Shown: positions 44,323-55,968, counted from the first letter of the stretch. The stretch is 64,000 nt of DNA from Ctena decussata (GCA_963989385.1 OZ022506.1:6365415-6429414); one strand, 5' to 3'. Notes: generated from the letters alone by a model not told the origin. A program made the numbers and translations.

Positions 44323-44627
44323 CAGTTTTGGAAGGGCTTCACTGTCCAGGTAAGCAAACAGGATGTCACAAAAGTTGCTCCCCTTTCGTAAAATTGCCAA
44401 ACAATTACGGAGAGGTACCCACGCACCTTAATTTGAGCATACATTGTACACGGTGATATAGAATACACATTTGTTTTTTATTTGAATAAACGTTCTTTAC
44501 TTCCTCGTGTTATGGGTGATTTTATTTTTTTGAGAGTTTTGTCACAGGCGAGTGAGCTCTACGTTAAAGTACCTCCCGTGCCGCTATATAATTAAGATAC
44601 TAGATGGGTGACCTGCGATCATCTACG

Positions 44628-44797
44628 TCCTTCTAACAGTATTTAAGCCATATCCGGATGATGGGAGGCTGATAATGAAAAGCTGTGTTTACTTTAATCC
44701 CGTTACGGTTGGAAATATTTCCGCCTCCGGGCGCCTCGGACCCGGGACCGCTAGATCAGCAGACCGGCGAAGAAACCTTCTGAGCTACCGGGGCTCA
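44628..44797 (-). mobile_element. tRNA-derived SINE-2, copy in reverse orientation
   Basis: On the minus strand: GCCCCGGTAGCTCAGAAGG head, CTGATCTAGCGG, CCCGGGTCCGAGG (degenerate B box), then CTTTTCATTATCAG and GATATGGCTTAAATACTG. Confidence 0.78.
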
Positions 44798-45224
44798 AGT
44801 TACTGTTAGGGTCATATGCAAATGTATTACAATCGGAATAATATACCCCTCGCCAAAAGTTTAGCATAATTATTTGTGAAGTTAGCAGCAGAAATAAGTA
44901 ATAAGGGGGACTTCTTATAGGTAAAAAATGTGTTATGGATCCTATCTGATGCAGTAATGTACAATGAAAACACCTGCACACTGGATTTTTGAAAACCTGC
45001 AGCTGTTTGGATACACAATGACAAAAGTTAAGACCACTATAACTAAAGTACAATTTTTGACACTTTTAAAAGTGTGTCCAAAACATCATTAATTTTATTT
45101 TTTCACACACCAAATTACCATAGTCTGTAGACGACATGTTAAATCGTACATGTAACTTGCTACATTGATTGTGTCTCAGTAATTTCTAAATCAGACATAA
45201 AAGAAACTCTTGTCAATACTTGTA
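44798..45224. other. No gene recognised
   Basis: Two overlapping minus-strand frames here lack motifs and start codon context. AT-rich. Confidence 0.5.
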
Positions 45225-46406
45225 CAGTACCGGCAGCGAGAAACCGTACATGCGCTTCGCAAGAAATTCGCGTTCAAAACGCATTCGAAACGCGTATTTT
45301 TCAAACGCGTTTTGCAATTTAGAAACGCGTTTGTGAAAGAACCAATCAAATTGCTGCAGAAAATCGCGAATAATCGCGTTTGTACGCGAAATTCGCTTTA
45401 ACCAATCAGACCTGCGATTCCAGTTCGCGTTTTTCGTTACTTCGCGTGCGCACGCGTTTGGTGTTTAGACCAATGAAAATTGCGTTTGCCGAACGCGTTT
45501 CAGTCTGGTATAGACTGGTTCCTAGCTTCATTGACAATGCTATTGAAAAACTGAGAACCAACTAAATTTGATGAGTACTAAAAGTAGGATTCTTCTGTGG
45601 GCTTTAATGGTGGAGAGCGAAAAGTTCATTTTGAATTCTTTTAAAAACTTCCTTTGCAAGTCTCTTGCCGTCAAGTCCTTATTTTCCGACAGCCACATGT
45701 TCATCACTTGAACGTGAAGTTTATTAAATTTTGACGGCACAGTCTTCTTTGTAACCGGTTCTCTGTAATGTCTCAATAAAAACAACTACACACTCTGTCT
45801 TCGAGCAGGAAGATTGTATAACTGTGACAGTGTCCTTGCAATTTTCAATGCTGAAAGTCCGTCACGATGCAGGTCCAAAATGATGTCTTGGATCGCAACT
45901 GAAAATCTCATCTTTATTTAAAACTGCAAACAGTACTTTGAACGAAATTATATTATGAGAATTACTGCGAACACAATATAATTAAAGCACAGAAAACGAA
46001 CTAAAAATATTTATATGAAAACAATATGACTCTGTTTATAAATCCAATTGATTATTCACTTTAAAACGCTGCAAAAATACTGATAAATTGTGATGCGCGT
46101 ACGACCATATTATGACTGCTTCGCACGCGTTTTGCGAGAGGCGTTTTGATTGGCTTATTATGAAACGCGATTTTCGCGTTATCTACGTCACAGAGAAACG
46201 CAAATGAACTTTTCTGATTGGTTAAGTTATGCTACGCGAAAATCGCGAATAACACGCGTTTCGCATGGGTTTCTCGGGAAGCGATTTGATTGGATACTTG
46301 GAAAACGAGATAAACGCGAAAAACGCGTTTCATACACACGCACGAAAAACGCGTTGCACACGCGTTCAAAACGCGAAAATTGTACGGTTTTGCGCTGCCG
46401 GTACTG
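45225..46406 (-). mobile_element. Tc1/mariner-like element with CGCG/CCAAT subterminal arrays
   Basis: Inverted termini CAGTACCGGCAGCG(AGA/CAA)AACCGTAC, flanked by TA on both sides (45223-45224 and 46407-46408), the Tc1/mariner target. Each ~300-bp subterminal region is packed with AAACGCG/TTCGCG words and three CCAAT(C/G)A motifs about 60-75 bp apart, arranged as inverted counterparts. The middle carries a broken helix-turn-helix gene. At 1.18 kb no DDE/D catalytic domain is visible, so it is non-autonomous. Confidence 0.88.
45540..45911 (-). pseudogene. Helix-turn-helix (Tc1-like DNA-binding) gene remnant
   Basis: From ATG the frame reads MRFSVAIQDIILDLHRDGLS, then ALKIARTLSQLYNLPARRQS, the shape of a homeodomain-like HTH. 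After 41 codons there is an in-frame TAG (45788-45786). The same frame then continues with LTARDLQRKFLKEFKMNFSL and STIKAHRRIL, the classic second HTH of Tc1/IS630-type transposases. It degenerates after that with no catalytic DDE motifs. Either a decayed transposase N-terminus, or a DNA-binding-only remnant. Confidence 0.75.
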
Positions 46407-46927
46407 TATTCTTAATCATTAACAATGCATTTTTCCTATGAATTCTTATCATTTTTGTCTTACTGAAAACCGTCGGTCTTTGATACTGGCACTTCAAATT
46501 TTATGTGTAACCTACTTATTCCGTGGTCTCCTGTCTGACGTGCGACTTTTTTTTTCTGGCACGACATTTTATATGCAGAAAATAAAAGATAAAAAACTAT
46601 TATTTTACACAAAAATGTCAACCCGCCAAAATTATTTTATCAGAATTTTTGACAAAAATGTCATGCGGCATATGCTTAAGTATTCTATCTTTCCAAATCC
46701 ATAAATTATATCGTTGTTTTATAGTTTGCTAATTTTCTGTAGAATTTGTAACAAAGGTACCCTAGAGCTGAAATATGCTAAACTTTTGGCGAGGAGTATA
46801 TTTCGTCACATGATAACGTATGCAGTGACTGTACACTTCTTCTTGAATATAGCTCTCTATTAAGATTATATATTGGCACCTATAATCTATACCTAATGTC
46901 TACGCTTGATCTAACATTGCTTAGCTG
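46407..46927. other. No gene recognised
   Basis: A plus-strand 88-residue frame at 46438-46704 is Phe/Lys/Ile rich and looks like AT-rich chance reading. Confidence 0.5.
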
Positions 46928-46986
46928 GTTGGTTGTTTTGGGGTTTAAGGCGCTTCGAGACAATATTTCAGTCTATATCGAGCCGT

Positions 46987-47032
<46 letters not shown>
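46928..47032 (+). repeat. SINE-tail-like motif and (GA)n microsatellite
   Basis: TTGGTTGTTTTGGGGTTTAA..GCG and ACAATATTTCAGTCTATATCG resemble a widespread molluscan SINE core (from memory; family not verified), followed by about 21 GA units. Confidence 0.6.
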
Positions 47033-47035
<3 letters not shown>

Positions 47036-48413
47036 CAATCACTCATCTACTGAAAACAAAACCGGTCCTTTTGCTACCTTTTTCGAAATTAGTTTGACGC
47101 TGCGGCACTGAAAGTAATACAGCACCATCCCTTACCCGATGACTCCTATGTTAAACTGCGGCCCGCGAATTTCTTTAAATTCGCATCGCAAGTAAAACAC
47201 GCGAGTCAGACTAGTACATGTATGATATATTATTTCTTAGAATAGCTCTTATTCCTGATGGACTCTTCAGTCCTTATAAATTGGATGAGTCCCTTTGCCA
47301 ATTAAGGGTGTCTGGTTTAGTCTATTTTTTTCATTATTTTTGTTTTGTTTCAAAGAAAAATACCCATTGCCTTAATAATTTATGCAAGTAGAGAAAACTC
47401 TGATCAGACGCCGCCGATCTGGGTCTGCACTATTTGCCAACGTCCCTTATATACGACACTAGGCATACATGGGTTAATTTTTCGTTCATTACAAAATGAA
47501 TGCCTGGCCCGGCTGCCATTCTTTCTGCACCTTGTGGATGCATTTCTGCATTGTAAAACCAAATTGTTTCGTATTTAGGACAGTTACGGCGACTTATTTT
47601 TTGGGGTCCGAATTTTTAGAATTTTTACGATAATACTTCGGCTATACTTGCTACTCATAGTTTTAACTGGACACCCGGGCCCAGAAGAACATTCAAACCT
47701 GTCTCCATAGTCCTACCAGTGTTAAGAACTTCTAAACACGAATCATTCTGAAAGGCTGTACTTTCGCATTCGATGATACAATTCGGGTTGATGTGCGTAT
47801 AAAGCAATGAGACTTTTACATTAAAACCATCTTAACCTTTAGATTTGATTTTTCAAGAGTGTTTTATGAACGTTCATTGATAGAAATAAAAGTAAAACAA
47901 AAGAATCAAACACTGTAAAAATTGCGCTTAGCTATAAAACACAAGTGTTTACATGTTTAGGTGTAAACATGTTTAGGAATATGTCATATAGCTAAACATG
48001 TACGCCTTTTCTGTTATTTTTCCGGACAAAGTCTGCTGAACACGTTTTATTCTGTTACGCGTTTCGGATGAATCCATTCTCTCTTTTCCCCGTTGAAGAA
48101 CGATAAAAAGAGACGAAAATGTTGGCAGAGGAAATTTTCAAAATAAAAGGTAGATATAACCAGTTTTGTACATGTTTAATTTCTTAACATAAACCTAAAC
48201 ATTTTGCAAATTGAACATGTTACGATTTAAACACATAAAAAATCGGACTGCATTTTTTGCATTGGATCTAAACACATTTTTTACAGTGAAGTTGGATACA
48301 TTAAATCGATGGCATACAAAACTGTAAAGAAAGATTAATCATATCATAAAATCTGGGAGCCCTGTTGGATCGGCGCCTATTACAGTTAGTGATATCATTT
48401 GCCAATAGATATT
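47033..48413. other. No gene recognised
   Basis: A half MITE (CTCTGATCAGACGCCGCCGA, TCTGCACTATTTGCC) near 47400 and repeated ACATGTTTAGGTGTAAACAT palindromic words near 47950-48000. No exon pattern identified. Confidence 0.5.
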
Positions 48414-48512
48414 TGAGCCGCGACACGAGAAAACCACCGATGTGGTTGTGCGCCCAGCGCAGACTCAGCTGGGCGCACAACCACATTGTTGGTTTTCTCG
48501 TGTCGCGGCTCA
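48414..48512. mobile_element. GAGCCGCGACACGA MITE, copy G, 99-bp minimal palindrome
   Basis: Only the two arms remain: TGAGCCGCGACACGAGAAAA with TGTGGTTGTGCGCCCAGC, then its near-exact inverse. The central 100+ bp of the long copies has been lost, leaving a hairpin with an AGACTC loop. A deletion derivative of copy E. Confidence 0.93.
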
Positions 48513-49185
48513 TTTTGATAGTCTTTTAAATATGAGCAAGAGATATTGAACAATTTGCTGCCAAGGAAGTAAATTTGCAATCAAGAAGCCTAAGGTTTCG
48601 GGCATTGGGGTGGCAATGGAAAACCGAGTCTTATTTCTGCGAACGCATGGATCGCTTTAGTCAATCAAGTGAAGACTGGGTGGCCGATGAGGGGGGCAAA
48701 CTGTATGGCAAAATGTTCACTCCTGACTCCTGGATGCTCTTTTATGCCATAAGTGTGTCTACCTTGCTGCTCCTGTGCGTATTATCTACCGATAATGGTT
48801 AAGTTGTACGAGGGAACTTGGTAGAGGCATATTTCATTCATCCAGAATCATTCGATGGGGGCGTGGGATGGAGTGGTTATTTTCTTTCTTTGTTTTTTTT
48901 ATTCTTTCTTTTTCTTTCTTTCTTTATGAGGGGCGGGGGTTCGTGTGGGGTGGTGTTTGGGAGCGGGGGAGGTGGCGCTGACTGGCAGCTGTCCACTTTC
49001 GTAAGATTTTAAATAGCTGCAGAGATTTGAGATACTTTTAGAAATGTTGGCGTCTCCGATACATTTTGGGTTTATGTGTGTGAATATGTTTTTTCTGTAT
49101 GCGGTATCATCGGCACTTGTTACGTTCGAGCGGTTCTTGAAAATATTGAAATAGAAACAGGCATATCAAATAGTTTTCAGAAATT
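48513..49185. other. No gene recognised
   Basis: A 75-residue plus-strand frame (48575-48802) ends with a hydrophobic segment but has no family match that I know. T/C-rich TTTCTTTCTTT tract at 48880-48925. Confidence 0.45.
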
Positions 49186-51587
49186 AAAACAAGAGGACCA
49201 TTAGGTCCTGATCGCTGCCCTGAGACTTTAATGTGATATGAATTTTTTGGACATTTGTTTTCGCTATGAATTTACTGATCTTTTGTAGACATAAGGTAAC
49301 AGTGCCAAAATGGTGGTAAGCAAAACAACCAGGCCTAACAGTTTCCTTTCGAGAGAAAGTACTTTAAATATTCAACCCATGGGACCACTGGCCTACGTCA
49401 TAGAGTCTAATAGTAAGAGAAAAATGCACTTTTACAGTTTTTCCCATCAAAAGCCTAAGGGGGTAAGATAAATTAGACCTTGCCATATAAATGGTCAAGG
49501 TCAAATCAGGATCATCAGTTATATAAACTTTGTAGTACTAGAGTCCCAGATGCTACATGCCAAGTTTCAAGGTGATCAGCATATATGGGCATAGCGGCCA
49601 TCTTAATCATGTGATGTGGCCCAAATACATAGACTCTCTTTCCCCCTTTGCCAGAGGGCTGCATATGAAATTTAATTGAAATTGGCCAAGACATGTCAGA
49701 GGAGGTCTTTTAAAAATGATGACAGATGACAGATATGTGACCTTTGGCCATGGCCACTAGATGACCCTGACCTCTAGAATTCATACAGATTGAACTTGAA
49801 TGCATTTCCATATCACAGAGCACAACAGAAACGGAAAAATCCACTTTTTCAGTTTTTCCCATTCAAAAGCCTGAGGGACCAAATTTGACCTTGCCATAAA
49901 ATAGAGCAAGGTCAATCCAGGGTCATCAGTTATATATATTTAATAGTACTTGACTCCTAGAAGCTACATACCAAGTTTCAAAGCAATCCGCCTAGCTAGT
50001 GGTTCTGGAGAAAAAGATTTTTTAACGTTTCACCATATATGGGCATGGTGGCCATCTTGGTTATGGGACCTGGACCAAATGTATAGATTTTGTTTTCCCC
50101 CTTTAGCCGGAGATTGTATATGAAATTTAATAGAAACCGGCCCAGTAGACTCAGAGCAGAAGTCCTTTGAAAATGTTGATAGACGAGAGACAAGTGACCT
50201 TTGGCCAATGTCACTAAATGACATTGACCTCTAGAATTTCAAAAAGGTAATATTTGAATGCATTATAACACAGCAAAATAGCAACATAAAAATTACTTTT
50301 TCAGTTTTTCCCATTCAAAAGCCTAAGGGACCAAATTTGACCTTGCCATAAAATAGGTCAAGGTCAACTCAGGGTATTTATTTATATAAACTGTGTAGTA
50401 CTAGTGTGTCAAATGCTATATCCCAAATTTCGATGCAATTGGCCCAGTGGCTCTTGAGAAGAAGATTTTTTAGGTTTTGACCATATATAGGCATGGCGGC
50501 CATCTTTGTCATGTGACCTGGACCAAAAATATAAACTTTCTTCCTCCCTTTGCCTGGAGGCTGCGTATGAAGTTTAATTGAAATTGGCCGAGTAGTTTCC
50601 CAATAGAAGTACTTTGAAAATGTTGATAGACGAGGGACAAGTGACCTTTTGCCAAGGTCACTAGATGACCTTGACCTCTAGAACTTCATTTAAGTTAAAT
50701 TTGAATGCATTTTACTATTACAGAGCACAATAGCAACATAAAAATGTACGTTTTCAGTTTTTCCCATTCAAAAGCCTAAGGGACCAAATTTGACCTTGCC
50801 ATAAAATAGGTCAAGGTCAACTCAGGCCTTTTTTGTATAAACTTTATAGAACTAGAGTCCAAGATGCTACATACTAAGAGTTTCAAGGCAATCGACCCTG
50901 TTGATCTGGAGAAGAAGATTTTTTTAGGTTTTTGTTATATATGGGCATGGCGGCCATCTTGGTCATGTGACCTGGACCAAATATATAAACTTTCTTTTCC
51001 CCTTTGCCTGGAGGCTGCATATGAAGTTTAATTGGAATTGGCTTAGTAGTTTCTCAAAAGAAATACATTGAAAATGTTGACAGACAATGGACAAGTGACC
51101 TTTTGCCAAGGTAACTAGATGACCTTGACCTCTAGAACTTCATTTAGGTTAAATTTGAATGCATTTCCACATTACATAAAAATATACTTTTTCAGTTTTT
51201 TCCATTCAAAAGCCTAAGGGACCAAATTTGACCTTGCCATAAAATAGGTCAAGGTCAACTCAGGGTCTTTTTTATATAAACTTTGTAGTACTAGAGTCGA
51301 AGATGCTACATACTAAGAATTTCAAGGCAATCGGCCCAGTGGATCACGAGAAGAAGATTTTTTTAGGTTTTTGTCATATATGGGCATGGCGGCCATCTTG
51401 GTCATGTGACCTGGACCAAATATATAAACTTTCTTTCCCCCTTTTGCCTTGAGGCTGCATATGAAGTTTAATCAAAATTGGCCCAGTAGTTTCAGAGAAG
51501 AAGTCCTTTGAAAATGCTGACGACGGACGGACGCCGGAGGCTACCATCCTATAAGCTACCCCGGAGTCTTCGGCTCAGGGGAGCTAA
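49186..51587 (+). mobile_element. Tandem-core element M2 (AACAAGAGGACC...GAGCTAA)
   Basis: 5' palindrome GGACCATTAGGTCC with TGATCGCTGCCCTGAG; 3' end GACGGACGGACGCCGGAGG, hairpin CCCCGGAGTCTTCGGCTCAGGGG and GAGCTAA. The core is nearly five units of ~415-455 bp (TTTTTCCCATTCAAAAGCC, ACCTTGCCATAAAATAGGTC, GGGCATGGCGGCCATCTTGG, GATGACCTTGACCTCTAGAA). No ORF. A fragment of this core type lies reversed at 62430-63115. Confidence 0.85.
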
Positions 51588-51657
51588 AAATGGCAAATGT
51601 CAGCGAAACAAATCAAGTGTTGCTACCCTGTAAATTAATTAACGACTCCCCATCTCC

Positions 51658-51660
<3 letters not shown>

Positions 51661-51716
<56 letters not shown>
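51661..51716. repeat. (CA)n microsatellite
   Basis: About 28 uninterrupted AC units. Short frames of alternating Thr/His or Cys/Val come from it. Confidence 0.97.
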
Positions 51717-51718
<2 letters not shown>

Positions 51719-52324
51719 GAAAACGGCATTAGAGAGGATACTATATTGGAGTGGAACATGTCTTTTCTAATATATAATTTAATTGTTCTGATGTATTTAT
51801 TCTTTGCATTTCTAAGCTTAGATGCAGTTAACCTTTTCCATTCATAACTATTAGAATAAAACCGAAAGAAAAAAATGACAATGGAATGCATATTGCTTTA
51901 TAATTATCAGACTTGACAGTTATCGGTAGATTGTTGCGTAAGAATACAACCATATGTCGTAATGGCTCTAAATGCTAACTGATAAACTGCTTAAAAACAT
52001 GGTAGACACAGATCAAACTGCCCCTGCAATCTGTTCTGGATCTATTCTGTTTGCGATCTACCCTGTTAGCCAGAAAGTAGCAATTGTCAGACACACTGGC
52101 CCAGGTTAAAGAATCAAAATTGGTTGGTCGGTGTCCCAATTTTTAAGAATATTATAATCATCTGGCATATGCATTTGATCTATATCTTGCTTCACAAGAG
52201 ATGCAAAGATGCAAAGAATAGAAGATAAGCTTGCCCTTGAACATGACATAATGATTTTCCAGGAAGAAAAAAGAGAAACCATAATAAACGGGAGTATTAT
52301 GGCATCAAAAAACAATTATAGGAA
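51717..52324. other. No gene recognised
   Basis: No motif found on either strand. Confidence 0.5.
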
Positions 52325-52525
52325 AGTCGGGTAAATTCGGACAGCGGGTAAATTCGGACAGTGACATTGTTTCCTTTATATGTCAGTTATTTGGAATTTA
52401 AACAAAATTAACTCGGCAAACAGTGAAAATCCTGATGAGACGGCTCATTATGAGCCGTCTCATCTGGATTTTCATTGTTTGCAATGGTATGTCCGAATTC
52501 ACCCGCTGTCCGATATTACCCGACT
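52325..52525. mobile_element. 201-bp MITE with AGTCGGGTAA termini and inner hairpin
   Basis: Outer inverted repeats (AGTCGGGTAAATTCGGACAG / CTGTCCGATATTACCCGACT), each with a second GCGGGTAAATTCGGACA block. Centred inside is the hairpin GCAAACAGTGAAAATCC...GGATTTTCATTGTTTGC with GAGACGGCTCATTATGAGCC. No clear target duplication; it may be one palindrome inserted in another. Confidence 0.82.
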
Positions 52526-53612
52526 CCACTCTACTGTATTTAGCAATTAATTATCTGATTTTATGTATGTGCTGTTAGGCGATGTGTCTTGAAATGCCAC
52601 ATGAATGTCACTCAGAATAAGCGGTCTGATCTAGGTATATCATATTTGCAGAAATTCAGTGGCAGTTATATTGGCCGTAACTGAACAGAACAGAACAGAA
52701 ATAAACTACACAGTTTCTAGTCTATGTTTTGCACTGTATAACGCTTAAATATGATATTCGTGAAGGTGGCTGCCAGTTGCCAGTTGTGGAAACCGGTTGT
52801 GACAGTTCCTGATCATCGCCTTTTATCTACCTTACAAATATTCTCGCATAACAGGTCTCTTATATAATATTTTTTTCTTGAAAAGTCTGTATCTCCTTGG
52901 TGCATGGACGTGCTGATCATTCTAATGTATTGCCGTAAAAGTTCTAAACATTACGACACACAGAAAATGCAAACACCACTATGTTTTGTTCAATGTACTA
53001 ACGCCTTTATATGATGCAGATGTAATGCCAGACAGCGATGGTCCTGATCAGACTGCTGTTTGAGCAGTCTGATTGGGACCTTCGCTGTTTTCTCAGAACT
53101 GTCTGTTTACCCCAATATTTAGATTTTTTCCTATTTCTCTTCTCATGACATTTGTTTATTTTTGTTCGGCATTATCAGACATTAGTTTATCAGAATACTC
53201 ACACGTGGAATGAACAGCTACTGGCTTTTTGTAATCCTTGTTTTTCTGTTTCATCTGTTTCATTGCATTAACTCATAGTTCTGTGGATTATGACTGGTTT
53301 TGATTCTGGAAATACCGAGTTTTTAAAGTGAGTAGTCCATTCAAAAACATACTTTACAGTGCGGCACACTATCACTATATCATGCGAAAAGAGGCGCTGT
53401 GGTCGAGTGGTTAAAGACTCTAAATGCCCCTAAACAAATATGTGTTTAATTGAATAGTGACAAAATGACGTCAATGACGCCAACCACGTTTGTTGAAATG
53501 TTCGTGCTTATAAAACTTTCACGAATGCATTTAATTAAACCCGACAAAATGCATATAACTGGTAAATTATATCAAGCACAGAAACCACGTGTTTCTGAAT
53601 TTTGCATTGTTC
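52526..53612. other. No gene; hairpin and SINE fragment
   Basis: A hairpin at 53032-53090 (CAGCGATGGTCCTGATCAGA / CTGATTGGGACCTTCGCTG) belongs to the GATCAGAC palindrome type. GCGCTGTGGTCGAGTGGTTA at 53393-53415 is a lone A-box-like tRNA head. Confidence 0.5.
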
Positions 53613-53623
53613 TAAATTGGTGC

Positions 53624-53716
53624 CCCAGTATGTTCCAGTGATACCTGTCCATTGCATGCGTCAGCTCTTCAAGCTTCCCAGCTGGCCTCAGAGTCCTTAC
53701 ATTCCAGGTGCCAATT
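53624..53716 (-). pseudogene. Inverted 5' fragment of LINE endonuclease
   Basis: On the minus strand, IGTWNVRTLRPAGKLEELTH then AMDRYHWNILG, the N-terminal strand and first helix of the APE-type endonuclease found in RTE-clade LINEs (GTWNVRTL is highly characteristic). It is out of orientation with the RT ORF and cannot contribute to it. Confidence 0.88.
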
Positions 53717-53787
53717 GATCAGGAGTCAACATCCATAGGACAAGGAGTTTTCCTGGAGCAGACATAGGAAGTGACCATGACCTGGTC

Positions 53788-55968
53788 ATGATGACCTTCC
53801 GAGTTCGTCTGAAGAAGGCTAGAAAGCCAACCCAGCCAAGACTGAAGTTTGATCTTGAGAAGCTAAGGGACCCAGAGGTGGCATGCACTTTTCAAGCAAC
53901 AATAGGTGGAAAATTTGCACCACTCATTGGTCTGAGGGATGATGACATGGACATAGATACCATGATTACCACCTACAATACAGTAGTGACTGATGCAGCC
54001 AGTGAGATACTTGGGAAGGAACGTCGCAGGAAAAAGCCATGGGTCACTAGAGATGTTCTCATCCTCTGTGATGAGAGGAGAAATTTGAAGAAGAAGAGGT
54101 ATGAAGCAGGAGGAGCAGAAGAATACAGGGAAGCAAACAAGAGGATTCAGAAGGCAGTGAAGAAAGCGAAGGAGGACTGGATAGCTAGTCAGTGCGAGGA
54201 GATCGAAACTTGCCTGAACAAAAACAACAGCAAGAAAGCATACCAGCTGGTGAAGGATCTAACATCAGAGAAACAGGGTAGATCCACAACTATCCAGGAC
54301 AAGTCTGGGAAATGCCTTACAGAAGAACAAGAGATTCTCAGCAGATGGACAGAATATTGCTCAGAATTATATAACCATGAGACTGATGGTGACAACACGG
54401 TTCTGGACTGCAGTCAGCCCCCAGATGAAGATCAACAACCGATCCTTCGTGAGGAAGTTGAGATTGCAGTAGCAGCACTGAAGAAGGGAAAATCTGCCGG
54501 AGTTGATAATATACCAGCAGAACTTGCTCAAGCTGGAGGGGAGACCATGATTGATGTTTTAACAGATATCTGTAACAGGATCTGGAGAACAGGAGAATGG
54601 CCTACCCCATGGACTCAGTCGCTGATTATTACTCCCCCTAAAAAGGGCAACCTACAGCTCTGCCAGAACTACAGAACCATCAGCCGCATCAGTCATTCAA
54701 GCAAAGTCATGCTGAAAGTTATCTTGAACAGGCTTAAGCCACAAGCCGAAGAGATAATCGCTGAGGAACAGGCTGGGTTCCGAGCAGGAAGGAGCACCAC
54801 AGAACAGATCATCAACCTTAGAATCCTGTGTGAAAAGTATCTCCAACATCAGCAGAATCTGTACCATGTCTTCATTGATTTCAAAAAAGCCTTTGACAGG
54901 GTATGGCATGCAGCCTTATGGGCCACCATGAGGAAGTACAATATCAATGCAAACCTAGTTCGCACCATTGAGCAGCTATACGACAAGGCTACAAGTGCAG
55001 TCCTGATAAATGGCAGCACAGGGGAATGGTTCAGAACAACAGTTGGAGTAAGACAAGGATGTCTTCTGTCACCCACCCTCTTCAACATTTTTCTCGAACG
55101 GATCATGTCCGATGCTCTGGAAGAACATGACGGAAAGGTTAGCATAGGCGGCAGAAATATTACCAACCTGCGGTTTGCCGATGACATAGACGCTCTTGCT
55201 GAGGAAGAGCAGGAACTAGAAGCTCTAGTTGAAAGTCTCGACCAGACCTGCACAAGGTATAAGATGGAGATCAGTGCTGAGAAGACCAAACTGATGACAA
55301 ACAGCGCAGATGGCATCCAGAGGGAGATCAAGGTAAAGGGGCAGAAGCTGGGTACTGTAAGCAGCTTCAAATACCTTGGAGCAGTTGTCTCAGATGATGG
55401 CTCAAAGCAGGAGGTTCTCTCAAGGATAGCACAAGCCACTTCAGCTCTTGCCAAGCTGAAACCAATTTGGAGAGATAACAACATATCTCTTGGATCAAAG
55501 GTGACACTTATGCGCTCCCTTGTCATTTCCATATTTCTGTATGCCTGTGAATCATGGACCTTGACAGCAGAGTTAGAGAAAAGAACGCAGGCCTTTGAGA
55601 TGAGATGCTACCGAAGGTTACTGAACATTTCGTACAAGGACCATATAGCCAATGAGGAGGTTCGCAGGAAGATCCAAGCAGCCATTGGAGAATATGATGA
55701 ACTCCTGACGCTGGTCAAGAAACGGAAACTAAGGTGGTTTGGCCACGTCTCAAGGTCTTCTGGTTTAGCAAAGACAATTCTTCAGGGCACAGTGAAAGGA
55801 AAAAGAAGTAGAGGTAGACAGAAGAAGAGGTGGGAAGACAATATCAAGGAGTGGACTGGAATGTATTTTGCCAGCTCAACTAGGGCAGCTGAAGACAGGA
55901 CAAGGTGGAAAGGGATTGTTTTGAAGTCAGCTGTGGTGCCCCAACGACCTAGTAAGGTTATGGGATAG
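53788..55968 (+). CDS. Non-LTR reverse transcriptase ORF (RTE-like), endonuclease-deleted
   Basis: 726 codons from the first ATG, open upstream for about 23 codons more. Just before the ATG the frame reads PGADIGSDHDLV, the end of the endonuclease with its SDH catalytic motif. The RT domain follows: AGFRAGRSTTEQIINLR near residue 330, FIDFKKAFD (motif A, ~362-370), VRQGCLLSPTLF (motif B), LRFADDIDAL with the FADD catalytic box at ~463-466, and FKYLGAVVS. The C-terminal part has LRWFGHVSRS and KRSRGRQKKRWEDNIKEW, typical of RTE-type ORFs. RT looks intact (both FADD aspartates present), so this is a young copy, but without endonuclease it is unlikely to be autonomous. Confidence 0.95.
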   Translation: MMTFRVRLKKARKPTQPRLKFDLEKLRDPEVACTFQATIGGKFAPLIGLRDDDMDIDTMITTYNTVVTDAASEILGKERRRKKPWVTRDVLILCDERRNLKKKRYEAGGAEEYREANKRIQKAVKKAKEDWIASQCEEIETCLNKNNSKKAYQLVKDLTSEKQGRSTTIQDKSGKCLTEEQEILSRWTEYCSELYNHETDGDNTVLDCSQPPDEDQQPILREEVEIAVAALKKGKSAGVDNIPAELAQAGGETMIDVLTDICNRIWRTGEWPTPWTQSLIITPPKKGNLQLCQNYRTISRISHSSKVMLKVILNRLKPQAEEIIAEEQAGFRAGRSTTEQIINLRILCEKYLQHQQNLYHVFIDFKKAFDRVWHAALWATMRKYNINANLVRTIEQLYDKATSAVLINGSTGEWFRTTVGVRQGCLLSPTLFNIFLERIMSDALEEHDGKVSIGGRNITNLRFADDIDALAEEEQELEALVESLDQTCTRYKMEISAEKTKLMTNSADGIQREIKVKGQKLGTVSSFKYLGAVVSDDGSKQEVLSRIAQATSALAKLKPIWRDNNISLGSKVTLMRSLVISIFLYACESWTLTAELEKRTQAFEMRCYRRLLNISYKDHIANEEVRRKIQAAIGEYDELLTLVKKRKLRWFGHVSRSSGLAKTILQGTVKGKRSRGRQKKRWEDNIKEWTGMYFASSTRAAEDRTRWKGIVLKSAVVPQRPSKVMG

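Noticed and set aside
54849..55532. 227-codon minus-strand frame inside the LINE
   Set aside because: Mirror of the RT ORF; serine/leucine-rich and without motifs. The same applies to smaller opposing frames in the LINE.
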